Below, piece by piece: positions 43,101-58,100 of a DNA stretch of 64,000 nucleotides. This DNA comes from Tenrec ecaudatus (Eukaryota > Chordata > Mammalia > Afrosoricida > Tenrecidae), in assembly GCF_050624435.1 (NCBI RefSeq), contig NC_134539.1:49942001-50006000 (forward strand), written 5' to 3'. The stretch's first letter is position 1; the number at the start of each line of letters is the position of its first letter. The notes beneath the pieces were generated by a model. That model was not told the DNA's origin and ran no database searches. It saw nothing but the letters and a program-made list of their open reading frames with translations. The translations under genes and the position numbers were made by a program.

Positions 43101-46100
43101 TCCTCAGGGGCTCTGTGGCTCGGCTTTACTCCACTTGCTGATCTGTTATGCTCCATTCCCACACTGTCTCCCCACCGTGTGTCCCCATTATTGTCCTCTG
43201 TCTCTGTATGCTCCAGTTAGGGGACAACATGTCTTGAGCTGTTGGTAGCCCCACAGTCCTCCCAGCAGCTCCATGCAGGGACCTCATCCTCTGGGCTTGG
43301 TGTGCCCATATGGAGTCTAGGCCGACTGCCCTTTCCCTTTTTCCTTCTTGGTCTGCTTCCGTCTGGGTATGGTAGGTCAGTTCCTTTCCCCCACCAGAAG
43401 GTCTAGTGCCATTCTCCACAGCACACACTTCCAGGGTGGGGGTCAGGCTGGTTCTGTTTGGGCCTGGCCCTCTAGTCCAGTCTTTTCACATGGATTCCTC
43501 CATGCTTTACATTGCCCTCCTGGTTTGGCGCACAATGGTGGGGTCTGTATGCACATTACAATTCTGTGAAGACACAACCGATACTCTCCCCCTGAGTCGG
43601 TTAGTGCCCTGTTCCCATGTCATCATCTCAGTTCCTCCCCACCCTGTCTCTCTCCTCCTTCCCCCTTCCCCCTTCTTTATGTTGGACTCACATGTACCTC
43701 CCAGGGTTGGGTCTGACCTCCCCCCGACTGCCTGTGCTTCCACTCATATATTGTGAGATGAGTGTCTTGTCTTCTATTTCTGCCGTGCTGATTGTACTGA
43801 CCTCAGGGGACTCATGTTATACTTGTCCTTTTGAGATTGACTTACCTCGCTTAACTTAATTCCTTCCAACTCTTCCCATGAAATGACCTATTTCGTGTAA
43901 TTGTCCATGCTTTTTAGTGCTGCATAGTACTCCATTCTGTTTGTTGATCTTGTATCCTGCCACTCTTCCATAGTCCTCTGTTGCTGTAAGTTTCCCGTTG
44001 TGGAGCTTTTGGGGTTTTCAATGTATAGGCTCATGTCATGTGCAATTGTGATAACTTCACCTCCTCCTCTCCCATTTGGATACCTTTAATGTCCTTCTTA
44101 TGTTGTTAGCTAAGATCTCTAGTACAATACTGAATAGAAATGGGGATCCCTGTCTGCTACCCTTTTTCAGTGGGATTGTTTTTGTCTTTCCTCCACTGAC
44201 TATGATGTTTGTTGGCTGTTGGCTTTCGTAGCGAGCGTGTGTTTTATATACTTTTGTATTCTATTGGTCAATATTTTGTTAAGGATTTTTGCATCTATGT
44301 TCAGTAGCGATATCAGTCTGTAGTTCTCTATCCCTGTGGGGTCTTTGCCCTGTTTGGGTATCAAAGTTCTGCTGGCTTCGTAGGAGTGGGAGTTTGCCAT
44401 CTTTTTCTATGCTCTGGAATACTTTGTGGAAGATCCGTGTCAACTCTTCCCTGAATGCTTGGTAGAGTTCCGCTGATCTTCACATTGTTTTATAGTGGAG
44501 TCTGTTATTTGGCGGGAAGATGCTGTCCAGGAATCTGTCTCCTAAGATTCACATTAAAATGTTGCCACAGGGGACTGATATCAGGGAATCTCTAGTCGCC
44601 TGCCAACCAGTAAGTCTAGTCTGTTGTTGGTTTTTCCCTTTGAATTTTGTTGTACATTTTATTGTGCCCATCCTAACCAAGACTTGCTATTAGAGTCTTG
44701 GCCAGAGTAGTCAGGAGTGATAGCTAGGCACCATCTGGTTGTAGTCTCAGATTAGAGGAGATTGTGGTTGGTGTGGGCAGTTAGTTCTTTGGACTAATTG
44801 CTTCCCTGTTTTCATTTTTTTTTTTGTTCTTCTCTGTTTCTGATTGAAAGGGACCCTTAGTGGTGACCATCCACAGCTTCTGAGATCCCAGATGCTACTC
44901 AGCAGATGAGAATGTAGAGCATTATCTCTATGACCTGTGTTTTGCCCCTGGGCCTGGATGTCCCTAGGACGAGGGCCATAAATGTAGCCAGGTGGTGACT
45001 TTTTGCAGCTGCTATTCCAGATGTGGTTTCATCACTTGAGCAAATCAATACATCTCCTGATACCTGGTATGCAGATATCTGGTGAATACTTTTTTTTTCC
45101 TTCCCTCAATTCCAGTTTTAAAGGATAGCCAGAAGAAGTCTGTCTTCATCTGGCAAGAGTAACAGTAAACCTTTACTGTTCTACCTCAGAAATATGTAAC
45201 ACTCCAGCACTGTGTCATAATTTAGCCCACAGGGCCCCCAATTTCCTTTGCCTTTCACAAGATGGCACGCTTTTCCAATGCATTGGTGACATTATGCTGA
45301 CTGACCTAATAAAGAAGTAATCAATGATGATTCTAGGCTTATTGGTAAAACATCTGCGTGCCAAAGAGTAGGAAATTAACCCTCCAAAATTTTGGTACCT
45401 TCAATGTCAATGAAATTATTAGTTGTCCACGGATGTAAAGCATGTCAAGCTATGCATACTAAAGTAACCTCAAGCTCACTGCATCAACGAAATTGTGACT
45501 CACAGCAACCCTTTTAGGCAGGGTAAAACTACATCTCTGCTTTTCTACGACTCTGAGTGTTGATGAGAATAGAGAGCCTGGTCTTGCTCTGCGGAGCAGC
45601 TGGGGGTTTTCAACTGCTAGCCTTGCAGTTAGCAGGCCAGTGTGTAACCCCTACACCACCAGGGCTCCTTCATAACTTAGTACCTCTTTGGATTTTGGTA
45701 GTGACATATCCTTCATTTGGATGCAGTACTCTGGACTATTACACACTTGTGACTCAAAAGCTTTGAGGGGGGCCTAGCATAAAAGAGGGCTCTGTGCAAG
45801 GCAACAAGTTCAGGCTGCTGTGCAAACCATTCTGCCATATAGGCCCTAAGATCCAGCTGATTCAGTGGTGCTTGAAGTGCTATTGTTAGCTAAAGATAAA
45901 ATTTGGAGTCTTTGTCAAGCCCCCACTGGTGAATCACAGTGCAAACTCTTTGGATTTTGGAGCAGAGCCCTGCCATCCTCTACAGATGACTACCTGCCCC
46001 CCCCCCCCGCCCTCCACCTAACCCCCTCACAAAACAGCTTTTAGCTGTTTTTAAAAAGTTGTTTTTAGGGTTTTAATCAAGACTGGACCTTGGGACACCA

Positions 46101-49100
46101 AGTCACTACGCAGCTAGTATTAGCTACCGCAAACTGGGTGTTGGCTGACCCACAGAATCATAAAGTTGGACATGCACAGCATAAAATGGAAGTGGCAACT
46201 ATGAGATCGGGCTCAAAGAACAGGACCTGAAGTTCCGAATAAATTCCATTAGGAAGTTGTCTAAATGCCCATAGTTTTCACTCCTGTCACATTTACCTAA
46301 ATTTGCAATCCATATGAAAGGCTTCAGTCCTTGATCTTTACCAGCAAGTCCACCTCACTTTCAGCAAGCAATATTGAAGGTTGTTAATGAGCCTTTTTCG
46401 GATTCTGATGTCATGTTCCTCATAGTACAGCTTCTCTTGATGATTTGCTCAGCATGCAGAGTACATAGATATGATGAGAGGATACTTGTCCTGATTTTAA
46501 ACCATGCAGTGTTCCTTTGTTCTGTTTACAAAACCACCTCTTGAACCATGTAGAGAGTCTGCGTGAGCATAATTAAATGTTCTGGAATTCCCGTTCTTCT
46601 CAAGGCTATCCATAATTTGTTGTGATCCACACAGTAGAATGCCTTTGCATAGTCGATAAAACACAAGTAAACATCCTTCAGGGATGTCAGCAATGACATC
46701 TCTTGCTCCATGTTGTCCTCTTCTAAATCCAGCCTGGACCTCTGGCAGCTAGCTCCCTGCCAATTTACCGCTGCAGCCATTGTTAAACAATCCTCCGCAA
46801 AAGTTTACTTAAATTGTTTTATAATTTGACTGTTCTGTTGAGCCACCTTTTTTGAAATGAGTAAAAATATGGATCTTTTCAAGTCTGTTGGCCAGGTAAC
46901 TTCCAAAATTCTTGGCATAGATAAATGAGTGCATCCACTACTCCATCAGCTTGCTGAAACATTTCCATTGGTAGTTCATCCATTCCTGGAGCCCAGCTTT
47001 GGGCTAATGCTTTCAATATAGCTTGGGCTTTTTTACCTTTAGTACCATTCATTCTTGATCATATACTACCTCTTGAAATGTTTGAAAGTAAACTAGTTCT
47101 TTTTTGTGCAGTGACTGTATTCTTTCTATCTTTTGATGTTTCCTGCATTACTCAATATTTTGCTCATAGAATCTTTTAATATTTCAGCTTGAGGCTTGAA
47201 CTTTTTCTTTAGTCCTTTCAGCTTAGATATGTTTCCCTTTTTGGTTTTCTAACTCTAGGTCTTAGTACATTTCAGTATAGTACTTGAGTATATACAGTAC
47301 TTTGTCTTCTCAAACTGTCCTTTGAAATTTTCTGTTCAAACTCTTTTGTCATCATTTCTTCCATTTGCTTTAGCTACTCTATGATTAAGAGAAAATTTCA
47401 AAGTCTCTTTTGACCTCCCCTTTGATCTTTTCTTTCTTTCTTCATCTATGATGTGCTTGATGTCATCCCGCAGCCACTGTGGATTTTTGAGTGCCTTCAA
47501 AACCAGAGGGCTTATTCTCTAGGACTAATTACTGCAATATTCTGTTGTGACCCATAAGGATTTCATTGACTAATTTTTACAAGTCGATTGCCAGGTCTTT
47601 CTTCCTAGTCTGGAAGCTCCTGTACACCATGAGTGACCCTGCTTATATATGAAATGCTGATGGCATAGCTTTTAGCATTAAAGCAGTGTGTAAGACACCA
47701 GTATATGACAAACAAGTGGTGATATTTGACCCTATAGGTAAGCTAATCATCTGCTTACCAGATATTACTTAAATGTGTTATTTTACATAGCTATTAAATA
47801 GCTATTGCTAGTAAAATATGAATACAGCCTCATTAGAAACATGTACCTAGTACCTCTTGCCAACTTAAAAGACTAGTGGGAGTTTTACTGGAGATGTTAC
47901 CAGGGCACTAAACTAAATTTCGATATTGTCTGACTCCAAACTCCTGTTCTCTGAGTTTTGGAAGTTTTCACACTCCAGGACAAACTTTTCTTGCTAGTCC
48001 TTGTAAGCCACTCATCAGTTTCCCCCATAAAATTATTTTATATCCCTGAAATTAGATGATGCTTCTAATATTATAGTTTTAACAGATATCTGGATTCTGG
48101 CAAATTAAAGGATTATAGCTTAGGATCTACAAGGGATTTGTTGGAGTTTTTTGTTTTATAAATCTGCCTCCCTGAATAATTTCAACAGGAAATATTATTC
48201 AGAAGGAACAAATAAAGGCCAGTTATTCTACACAGTAGCCAAAAACTATGTTAAAATGTAAATCCCATTATATCATCACCAGCAGCAATAGCACCTGCTT
48301 ATTACTCTTAAATAGCTTCCAATTGCCCTTGCAACAAAATATAAACTACTTTAAAGGACCTTTAGGGGGAACCGATTACAAGGATCTACATGTGACCTCC
48401 TTCCTGGGGGACGGACAACAGAAAAGTGGGTGAAGGGAAACGTCGGCCAGGGTAAGATATGACAAAATAATAATTTAAAAATTATCAGGGGTTCATGAGA
48501 GAGGGGGAAGTGGGGAGGGAGGGGAAAAATGAGCTGATGCCAGGGACTTAAGTGGAGAGCAAATGTTTTGAGAATGATGAGGGCAATGAATGTACAAACG
48601 TGCTTTACACAATTGATGTATGTATGGATTGTGTAAGAGTTGTATGAGCTCCTAATAAAACAATATAAAAAAATTTAAATACATTTCAGGGTGTTTTGTG
48701 ATGCCTAGCCCCAGTGAGATGGAGCACTGATGTATGGTGGTTACAAATTGGGCCGCAATCCTCATGGTTGGTAGTTCAAAACCACCAGCAACTCTACAGG
48801 AGAAAAGACAGGCTTTCTACTCACAGTTAAAGTCTCTGTAAACCCACAGAGCATCACTGCAGTGAGTTGGAGTCTTTTGGAGCCCCAGCTGTGTCTTTAG
48901 AACCAGACCTTAAATTCAGTGGATCTCAACCTGCCTCATGCTGCGACCCTTTCATACAGTTCCTCATGTTGTGGTGACACCCTCCCACACACACCACCAC
49001 CCCCTCCACCAACCATAAGTTATTTTCATTGCTACTAAATAACTGTCATTTTGCTACTGTTATGAATTGGGCGACCCCTGTGAAAGGGTCATTTGACTCC

Positions 49101-52100
49101 CAAAGGGGTCACGACCCACAGGTTGAGAACTGCCTTAGAAGGTGATGGGGATTTGTTGTAGTAGTAAACTTTGTAAGAGTTGGCTTTCCAGACTGAAACT
49201 CTTAGACAACTAGGGGTGTATCTTAGGAGCAGTAGAAAATGTGTTGAGCATGTTTCGCTGGGGCACAAAGTATGTGAAGTAGAAAAGCTTCTGGGGCTTC
49301 TGTTTTGTTTTGTTTGTTTTTGAGACCTGTGATTTCAGACAGTGGAAAGGTTAGCAGGCTGTGGAATATTTACAGATTTCGTGGCCTAATTAGAATTACG
49401 TATCAGCAAGATTAATTTGTCCTTGGTATATTGTGCATGATCAACAGAAGTACCAGGTAAGAAAACCCATGAATACAATAGAGCTGCTGATAGTGGGATG
49501 ACTTTTCTAACTTACTCAAAAAGCCAAACTCCCTGCCAGCAAGTCAATTCCACCTCCTAGTGACCCTATAGCACAGGGTAGAACTGCCTCTGTGGGTTTT
49601 CCAGACTGTACCTCTTTATGAGAGTAGAAAGCAGTATCTTTCTCGGGAGGAAGGCTGGTGGTTTCAAACTGCTAACCTAATTAACAGCCAAACAATGTAG
49701 CTTACTACACCACCACAGCTTCTTCTAACTTACTAGGAACTAAGAAAAGTGGCCAATCTTGTGGCATTAGGTAAATTAAAAAGCAAAAAAAACCCAACCT
49801 CACTGCCATCAAGTCGATTCCAACTCAAGTAACCCTGTCAAACAGAGAAGAACGACCCCCTGTGGGTTTTCAGGACTGTAACTCTTTACCAGATAGAAAG
49901 CGGCTAGTGCTTTCAAACCGTTGACCTTGCACTTCACAGGCCAACACGTAACCCACTAGGCCATCAGGGCTCCTTCATGGGTAGATAATAAGGCAGATTT
50001 ATTAGAGAATAAGCCCTGGGCTGGGGTGAGCATACCTTGATTCAAAGGTACCTGCACAGGTTCCTAGTATAACCTTGAGCAGGATGCTTATCCCTCCGTC
50101 CCTTAAGTAAGAGGCTTGGATTTATAAAAAGGAAATGTCGTTGCTTACCATGTTCCGGTCTCATGCAACTAATTATTCATTTGGTAGATGTGCAGAATAA
50201 AAATATCTTCTGGAAACATAGGGAATTCAGGGCGGATGATTCCCTTCAGGACCAGTGGTGTAAGCGGTGATACTGGGAGGGTAGAGGGAGGGTGGGTTTG
50301 AAAGGGGGAACTGATTACAAGGATCTACATGTGACCTCCTCCCTGGGGACAGACAACAGAAAAGTGGGTGAAGGGAGACGTCAGGGAAAGATATGACAAA
50401 AAATAATTTATAAATTATTAAGGGTTCATGAGGGAGGGGGTAGCGGGGAGGGTGGGGAAAAATGAGGACCTGATGCCAGGGGCTTAAGTGGAGAGCAAAT
50501 GTTTTGAGAATGATGAGGGCAATGAATGTACAAATGTGCTTTACACAATTGATGTATGTGATTGTGATAAGAGCTGTATGAGCCAATACTAAAACTATTT
50601 TTAAAAAAAGAGAAATATCTTTAAGACAATTCCCCTCTTCCAGCTTGCTTTGTTTTCTCTACTATCCTTCTGTGTGCCAGTTAAAAATGCCATCTCCTCG
50701 AGACTTCCTTGTATACAGGTTTTAGGCTTGGCATTTCAGACTATGTAAAAGTCCGCAAGAAGCCCTGGTGACACAATGGTTAAAGCACTCAGCTGTGAAC
50801 AAATGCTCGAGCAAGAAAAATATTTGGCAGTCTGATCTTATAAGGATTACATTCTTAGCAACCCAGTAGGACAATTCTACTCTGTCCTGTAGGGTCACTA
50901 TGAGCTGGAATGGACTTGTTGGTCATGGATTTTTTTGGGTTAAAGGTCAGAAGCAACCATTCGCCTGCCAGTGTGTCATACTGTGGTGTCCTGCATGTTG
51001 CTGTGAGGCTGGAAGCTGTGCCACCAGGATTTCCAATACCAGCAGGGTCACCCACAGTGAACGAGTTTCAGCAGAGCTTCCAGACTAGGGAGAAGGTGAT
51101 CTATTTCTGAGGGATTCACCCCTGAAAACCTTGTGACTTGTAGCATTGTCTGAAAGAGTGCCAGAAGATGAGCCCAGCAGGTTGGAAAGCACTCAAAATA
51201 TGACTGAGCCTTCTCAAGGAAGAGCTGCCTCCCAACAGGAGAGTTGGCCTTAACGAGGTGGATGGAACATAGCTTTGGGACATTCACCTACTGGTGTGGC
51301 ATGACTCGTTATAAAAATCCATTAATAATCAGAATATGGAATGCTTGCAGTATGAATCTAGGAAATTTTGAAGATCTATATCATTTTGAATTGGGTAATT
51401 ATATGGTTTACTATGCTGGGAACGACATTCAGTAGTAATGGTGCCATATGATTGTCAAAAAGGACATTGCAACACCCAGTGTGACCTACAGTGCTGTCTG
51501 TGATAGGATAGTATCTGTACACTGAAAGGAAGCCCACTGAATACAACTGCTCTTCAAATTAAGGCACCAAAGCCGATCAAACTTGGATTCACACACGGCC
51601 GCAACCATGAGCTCAAACATAACAATGTGTGACGATGGCGCGGGACCCAGCCTTGTTTTACTCTGCTGACATAGGATCCCTGGGAGTCAGAGCAGACTCC
51701 GTGGCAGCTAGCAACAACCTCCAACATGATGCTCAACAAATTGCCCGCCTCTTTTCCTGCTCTTAGAGTGGTATGAATACAATCTCTTTCCTCCAGTTTG
51801 TCATAAAAATATAGATATTTTAAAAGTATCTATAAAGATAATGTAGGCCAGAAAAATGTAAATATTCACTCTGAGGAACTTTGTGGCTTCATATGCAAAG
51901 GTGCTCTAGCATGGGTAAGTGGCACTAGATGGGTTCATTAATAGTCTTCTCACTTTTAAAAAGTTCAAATTGCCTGTGTTCCTTCTACAACAACCGCATT
52001 TTGCTACTTCTTGTGATAGAGTTAGTGGGTAATTTCTAAACACATCCATCTACCATCAAATATTGCATAGCATGCCAGGTTCACTAAAGTGGTGGAGAGG

Positions 52101-55100
52101 AAATTGAGGTGTTTCCAGTCTGTTATTAACAAATTAGGGAATTAAGTTGTCTCTTTAACATCTAAGCTGCTAGGGGAGAAATGCAGAGAAGAACTCCTTA
52201 GTCCAGCAAGCATTTTATTATCTACTACTATATGCAGGATATTAGAAAATGCCAGACATTCAAAGATGAAGAAGACAAGGTCTTCGTGGAGGTTGTTCCT
52301 AATTCTGAGGACAGTGATAGGCATTCTGTTCTACATGAAACTAAACGGAGACAATATATAGAATCATAGTTTTAGTTCTGAACAGCTTCTGTCTTAAAGT
52401 GGCACATGTAGGGCATCTCTATTCCCATGTGTGTGGAATCGGTATCAAGAGATTTTGGAAGCATTATTTTATTTCCCGGGCTAGTCATGATCATTGGTCC
52501 TGGGGCCCTAGTTTAGGGGTAAAAAAGTTTTAGCTCTGGATGGAACTTTATTCATCTTAAAGGTTCAGTGTTTTTGTGCAATTACAGAAAATGAAGCTCT
52601 AAAATAGAAAAATGACGTGCCCAGTATAGTATTTGTTAACTGTGACTCTTGGGTGTTTAAACTAGTTATTTTCCCACTATAGCTTACTGATTAAATGGTA
52701 AACTCATGTCTCATTCATGCTTGCCTGAAGACATAGATCTAAGATTGAACAATGAACCTTTAAAATGTTTTGATGTTAGCCAGCTTTCTCTTGAAAAAGA
52801 AAGCCCCCCATGGCTGTGCAATTCATCTTACAATCACTTCCTCCAGGACCTGTCTTGCCCCAGCAGGTTTCGCATATCCTTTGCTCAGCTTAAGTAGCTT
52901 AATAAAGTGGAGAGGAGAGGTAGAAAGATAAAGTTTGTGATAGACGAGGGTGCCCTTGAACAACTGCCCAGACACAATACATACCTGTGTCTTATTCTGA
53001 TTCAAATCAAACCTGGGCTTTTCTTTCTGATTTTTCTATAGATAGAATAAGATTCTTAGGGCTACTCTGAGTTGTACTTTGTGCCAAAGTATATATTCTT
53101 CGCCAAGAACTTCTGGCTAAAAGAGCTACTCCCACTAATTTATAGCTGCTATTTTATTCTTCAAGAACTTGCCAATCCATGCAGCATTTCTTGTTTGACC
53201 ACTCATAAATGAAAGCTCTTTATGTTTTAAGTGTATTTGTTTGAAGTTTTCCCTTTATGTCTCTTGCAGTTGGTTACGCCTCAGGAAGCTCATTAGTCTG
53301 AGCTATAGGACAGCAGCTACATAGACTGCTATTACTTGAGCATTTAGCCTATGTATATAAATGGAGTCCTGTGCTGATTATCTGATGGCAGTAGAGTTAA
53401 CTCTGGTGTAGGGTGAAGAAAGAAGAGATAATATGGCAATGATTATCGAAACCTGCAAATAATCACTAAATTAATTGTTGGTTAGTTTTAGCAACATCTT
53501 TCAGTACTCAACCTCTGCCATGAAGAAAAGCAAGTAAGATTTTGCTGTAGATAGATTTTTTTGACTTGTCAACCAAAGCCACAAACCAGTGGAAAAACAG
53601 TAGCCTTGGTGGATTGAAGAATTTTTTAAAGGTCAAACTGTAAGACTCCTCTGTGTGTGCACGTGATGATGGGGGTGGTGTTTGCAGCAATTTTTCTCTG
53701 GAGCGCTAGCATTCTATATTAAGCCCTACAATTGTACCAAGTGCCATATCCACTTCCATCACCTTCCAAACACAATCATTGTGTGTGTGTGTGATATTTT
53801 ATAGTCTCTTAACAGTTCTTCCTTTCCTTATTATGACCTATTTTCCCCCTATCCTCCATGTATTACTTTACTATTTTTAGTAACTGGCATGGTACACCTT
53901 TGGAAGCCATAGGTTTTGCCAGTTCTAGAGGAGACCTATGATTTACTTAAGCATGATACTCTTTTGGAGGCTTGCATGTTATGATGATGTTGAATGAGTT
54001 TCAGCGCAGCTTCCGTACTAAAATAAACTCAGAAGAAAAGCTTGGCAATCTACTTCCAAAAACCAACCAGTGTAAATCTATGGAGCGCAACTCACAACGA
54101 GGGTACCACAGGCCCGGGTTATGCGGCATTTCATTGTGCATGGGGTCCCCATAAATTGGCACCAACCTTGACAGAAGCGCACACAGCAGCAATGTCTTTT
54201 GTTGAAGAAATTAGTTTAAAAAATAAAAAGAAATTGGTAAGATGAAGACACTTATGCTATTTGCCCCTAAAGACAAAGATCAAGAGAAAGTCAGCTATGG
54301 GTTCAAAGGGTTGTGTGGTCGCATCCATACAGGTAGGACCACATTTTGACCGTCACTTGGCATAGGAATGTGAGTCCAGGCCTGGGGTGAATGGAACACC
54401 ACACCATGATAGCTTTTTAACAAGGAGAGTCTGCCCTTTATATATTCAGCAGCTTGGATTTCTACCGCTTGCTTGCTAGGACTTAACTTCTTTCCAAGCC
54501 ACTCCAATATGTTGGCCTGGAGTACTGAGTTATGGATAGACACGTAAACCCTGCCTTATCTCCAACTCCTCCTTTTCACCTCTCATCTTTCTCTTGTCTC
54601 CCATAAAAGAGGTAAGTGCAGAATGCATAAAGCCATAAAGAAAATTTAAAGTTCATCTGAAGGAACACTTGAAACAAACCCAGAGGTATTTTTCAGAATA
54701 TCTACTGATCTCATCCACGTTATCTAAATGCAGGATTAGCCCATTTAAACTGGTTTCCTGATCATGTGAACATAGTTCATAGGCAGGAATATCTGTTTAT
54801 GGTAGCATACTGTCTTTGACCTTGTGTTCTGTAACTACTTGCCAAAAGTTTATAGGTCACCAAAGATAAGTAATGGCTGCAAAAGCAGAAGAGCAACTAG
54901 GTAGATTTCTCGTTGTTTAATGTTTTCACAAATCTAACAAGGAACTTGCCCATAATCGTGTTAAGAATGAAAACTTAGTTCCTTATCAGGGAAGTCAGGA
55001 AGGCTGTAGGAAGTCTCCAACAGAGTCGTCTGAGGCCGCAGATTACATCTCTCTGTCATCGGAGCTAAGGAAGGGCAGCCATGTGGCAGATCTCACCACA

Positions 55101-58100
55101 TCTGTGGGGCCTGATCTCCATAGTCCCTAAGGATTACCATTTCTTAGCCATCATTGTGCAATATCAGGAAAATCCTAGAATTTAGGGTCTGGATTAAACC
55201 TATCAGCAATAAAGTCAGGGCTAAACTGTAGAATGGGCATTGGATTTAGCCTTATTTCCTGATTTCTGTCCACAAATTCCTTTTTATATTGCTAGAAATT
55301 CCAGATTTTACAGTCTTGCCCTCTAGTTTAGTTTTACAGTGTGTCTAAGGAAAGGAACCATCAGAACCTGAATGATTTTCAGAGGCAAACTGAGAATAAA
55401 CGTTTTGAGTACAGGGACATTTTGAAACATAGTCATATGAATTCCACCTAGTAGGGAGAACGGAAGCAGAACAAACTGCAAAGCTATAGAGCTTTCTATG
55501 TAAAGTGTGCTGTTTCCCCTTTATGAGGATGGATTGACACAGTATGTTGTCTTTGTTAATATTCTTTGCATTGGGCAAGGTCAGCGGTTCTAAACCACTG
55601 GCTGCTCCGCAGGAGAAAAACTGTCTCGCACCCCCCAGGGGCAGTTCTACCCTGTCCTGTAGGGTCACTTGAGTCGGCATCAACTCGATGGCAGTGGGTT
55701 TGGTTTGGAGTTTATTTTACCTCTCAGGGTTCTAATGTCCATTGAATTGGCTGCATAAAAATCACAGGCAAAATTTGTGATTAAGAAGTTTATTAAGGAA
55801 AAAAAAAGAAGTTTATTAAGGAACTTAAGTTGCAATGCCAGAGGGAAATGCTCAGGATAGTTGTTCATCAGGACATTACAAAGTTCTTCAGGTCTCTAGG
55901 AATCTTGGTGCTGTAATGGTCATTCATTGGGCTGCAGTCGCCATGGTTGGCACTTCAAAACCACTAGCAACCTCACAGGAGAAAGATCGGGCTTTCTACT
56001 CCTGTAAATAGCTATATAATCGTGGAAACCCACAGGGGGTCGCTATAGAGTCAGCATTGACTCGATTGTGGTGAGTTTGGTTTGGGTTTCAGATCTGCCA
56101 GTAAATGCTCAGGCGGGTGTACCTCTCAGCTATAAATCTCAACTATAAGGCATTCAGCTCAAGCTCCAAGGGTCAGCAAACTCAGCTCCATGAATTAAAT
56201 TCCCAGAGGCACCCTATTCCAGTAAGCCTCAGACTGAAGGCACTCAGCTCCATGTCCATGGATCAGCAAGCCCAGCTTCCCCACTTAAGTGTCCAGAGTC
56301 ACCTCACTCCACAAGCCAGCCTCCTGCATAAAAACACTCAGCTTTACTTGCTCCTTGGGCTGGGACGTCTGACACTCTGTTCCATGCTCTGGATCCAGGA
56401 GGTTCACTTTGCAAAGATCTCAGGTCTAGAAGACATGCTCTACTCCTGGCACTTGCTGGTATGGTGAGATCCCACCAAGATGCCATTGCAGGGAATCTTG
56501 TTGACAGTTATTCACAGGTGAATCCTATCAGTATCTTCCCAGCGCTGCTTATCAGACCTATTCAAGAAAAGGTCGTTTGGTGAGAGAGACTTTGGGTAGA
56601 AGAGCTACATTAAATCATTCACTGCCCTACACACAGTGAGTGCCAACACAGCAATTCTGAAGATGGCGTAGGACCAAGCAGTGTTTCATTCCCTTGTGCA
56701 TACAGTCACCAAGAGCCAGAACCGATTCGATGGCACCTAAAAACCACCACCACAATAGTCAGTGAGGTAGAAAAGAGTGTAAAAAGTTTTCTGGTAAATT
56801 CCTTTCCTTAACTATATAAAAGGTCCATAGGACTGATGCTTGATTTTGTTGTTTTTGTAGTCAATGCCTAGACCATTTCTCCCATATTTCCTTAAAGATC
56901 CAAGAAGTTTTCTAGGCCAGAAGGAGCTACTATAAATTGTCCATATGAGTACTGATAGCCTCTTTGTGGGCCTAGTTAGGAGACAGAGGGAAGATTGAAG
57001 TCTTGGAAGTATTGGCTAGGTTTCTGTGTAGGAAAGAAAGCTAGTATTTTGATGAATGTCTTCTCCCTCACAGTTAACTCGTTGGATTTTCCATTCCCAA
57101 GGTCTTTTATCCCATGTCTCACATAATAACTACTATTTGGCAGACACTTTGATGCTTTCTGAATATTATTTCATTAAGCCCTAACAGCACCAAAGCTCCA
57201 AAGACTAGGAACCAAATTCAAAAAGGTTAAATAACTTTCCCAAGTCATAGAGTTATTATGTAGTCTAATCTGAAATAGAACTCAGACTTCTGTCTCAAGC
57301 TCACATTGGCTCCTCCAAATTCTGCCGCCGGTGTCATGAGCAATGTTATTGGAACATAAAATACAATCAGAGCACTCTCTGAATTATTTGACAGATGCTG
57401 GCTGGGTGAATGGTTTATTTCAATAAATCGAGTAAACCGGAGACAGAACGGCACAGCTCTTGATAACTGTGAGGCTAAAACATTTTCTTCAGGCTACAAA
57501 TTATGACAGCCAACAATATGGCCTTGTCTTTAGATGCTGACTTCCCGTTATTTTTACTGTAGTGCTTATTTTTATTCTGGGAGAACCTGAGGGTGGGTGG
57601 GTCTTTTAGATTAAAGATATTTAAATAAATAGACTAACGCTAACTGCCGAGTTACTCTATCATCTAATCTCTCTAGTAGGAGTCCCTCTATAATTTTATA
57701 GAAAAGGCCAAACAAAATTGAGTTTATCTGAATTGGCAAAGATATAAATGGAAGTACCGATTGTTTTTATTTTTTCCTCTCATCTAGTTAAAACTCAACT
57801 TCATAAATAAAATGAGATTTTCTCAGATTAAAAATCTAAGATTTATATGATCATAAAAAGCTATTATTCCTAAGGACTTTCTGTCTGCTTCTTAGTTCTG
57901 TGAGTTATATATTCACATTTTTGTAAGTACTCTTTTTATATATATATTCTATAAATTTGATGGGATGGAAGAATAGAGATAAGAAAAAAGAAAGAGGTTA
58001 AAAATAAAAAGAAGACCAGTTTTAGACTGGAACGGACCTGTATGCTTCCATTGTTCTAAAACTAGAAAGCCAGTGAATCGTAGATTTTGCTAAGATGTTA

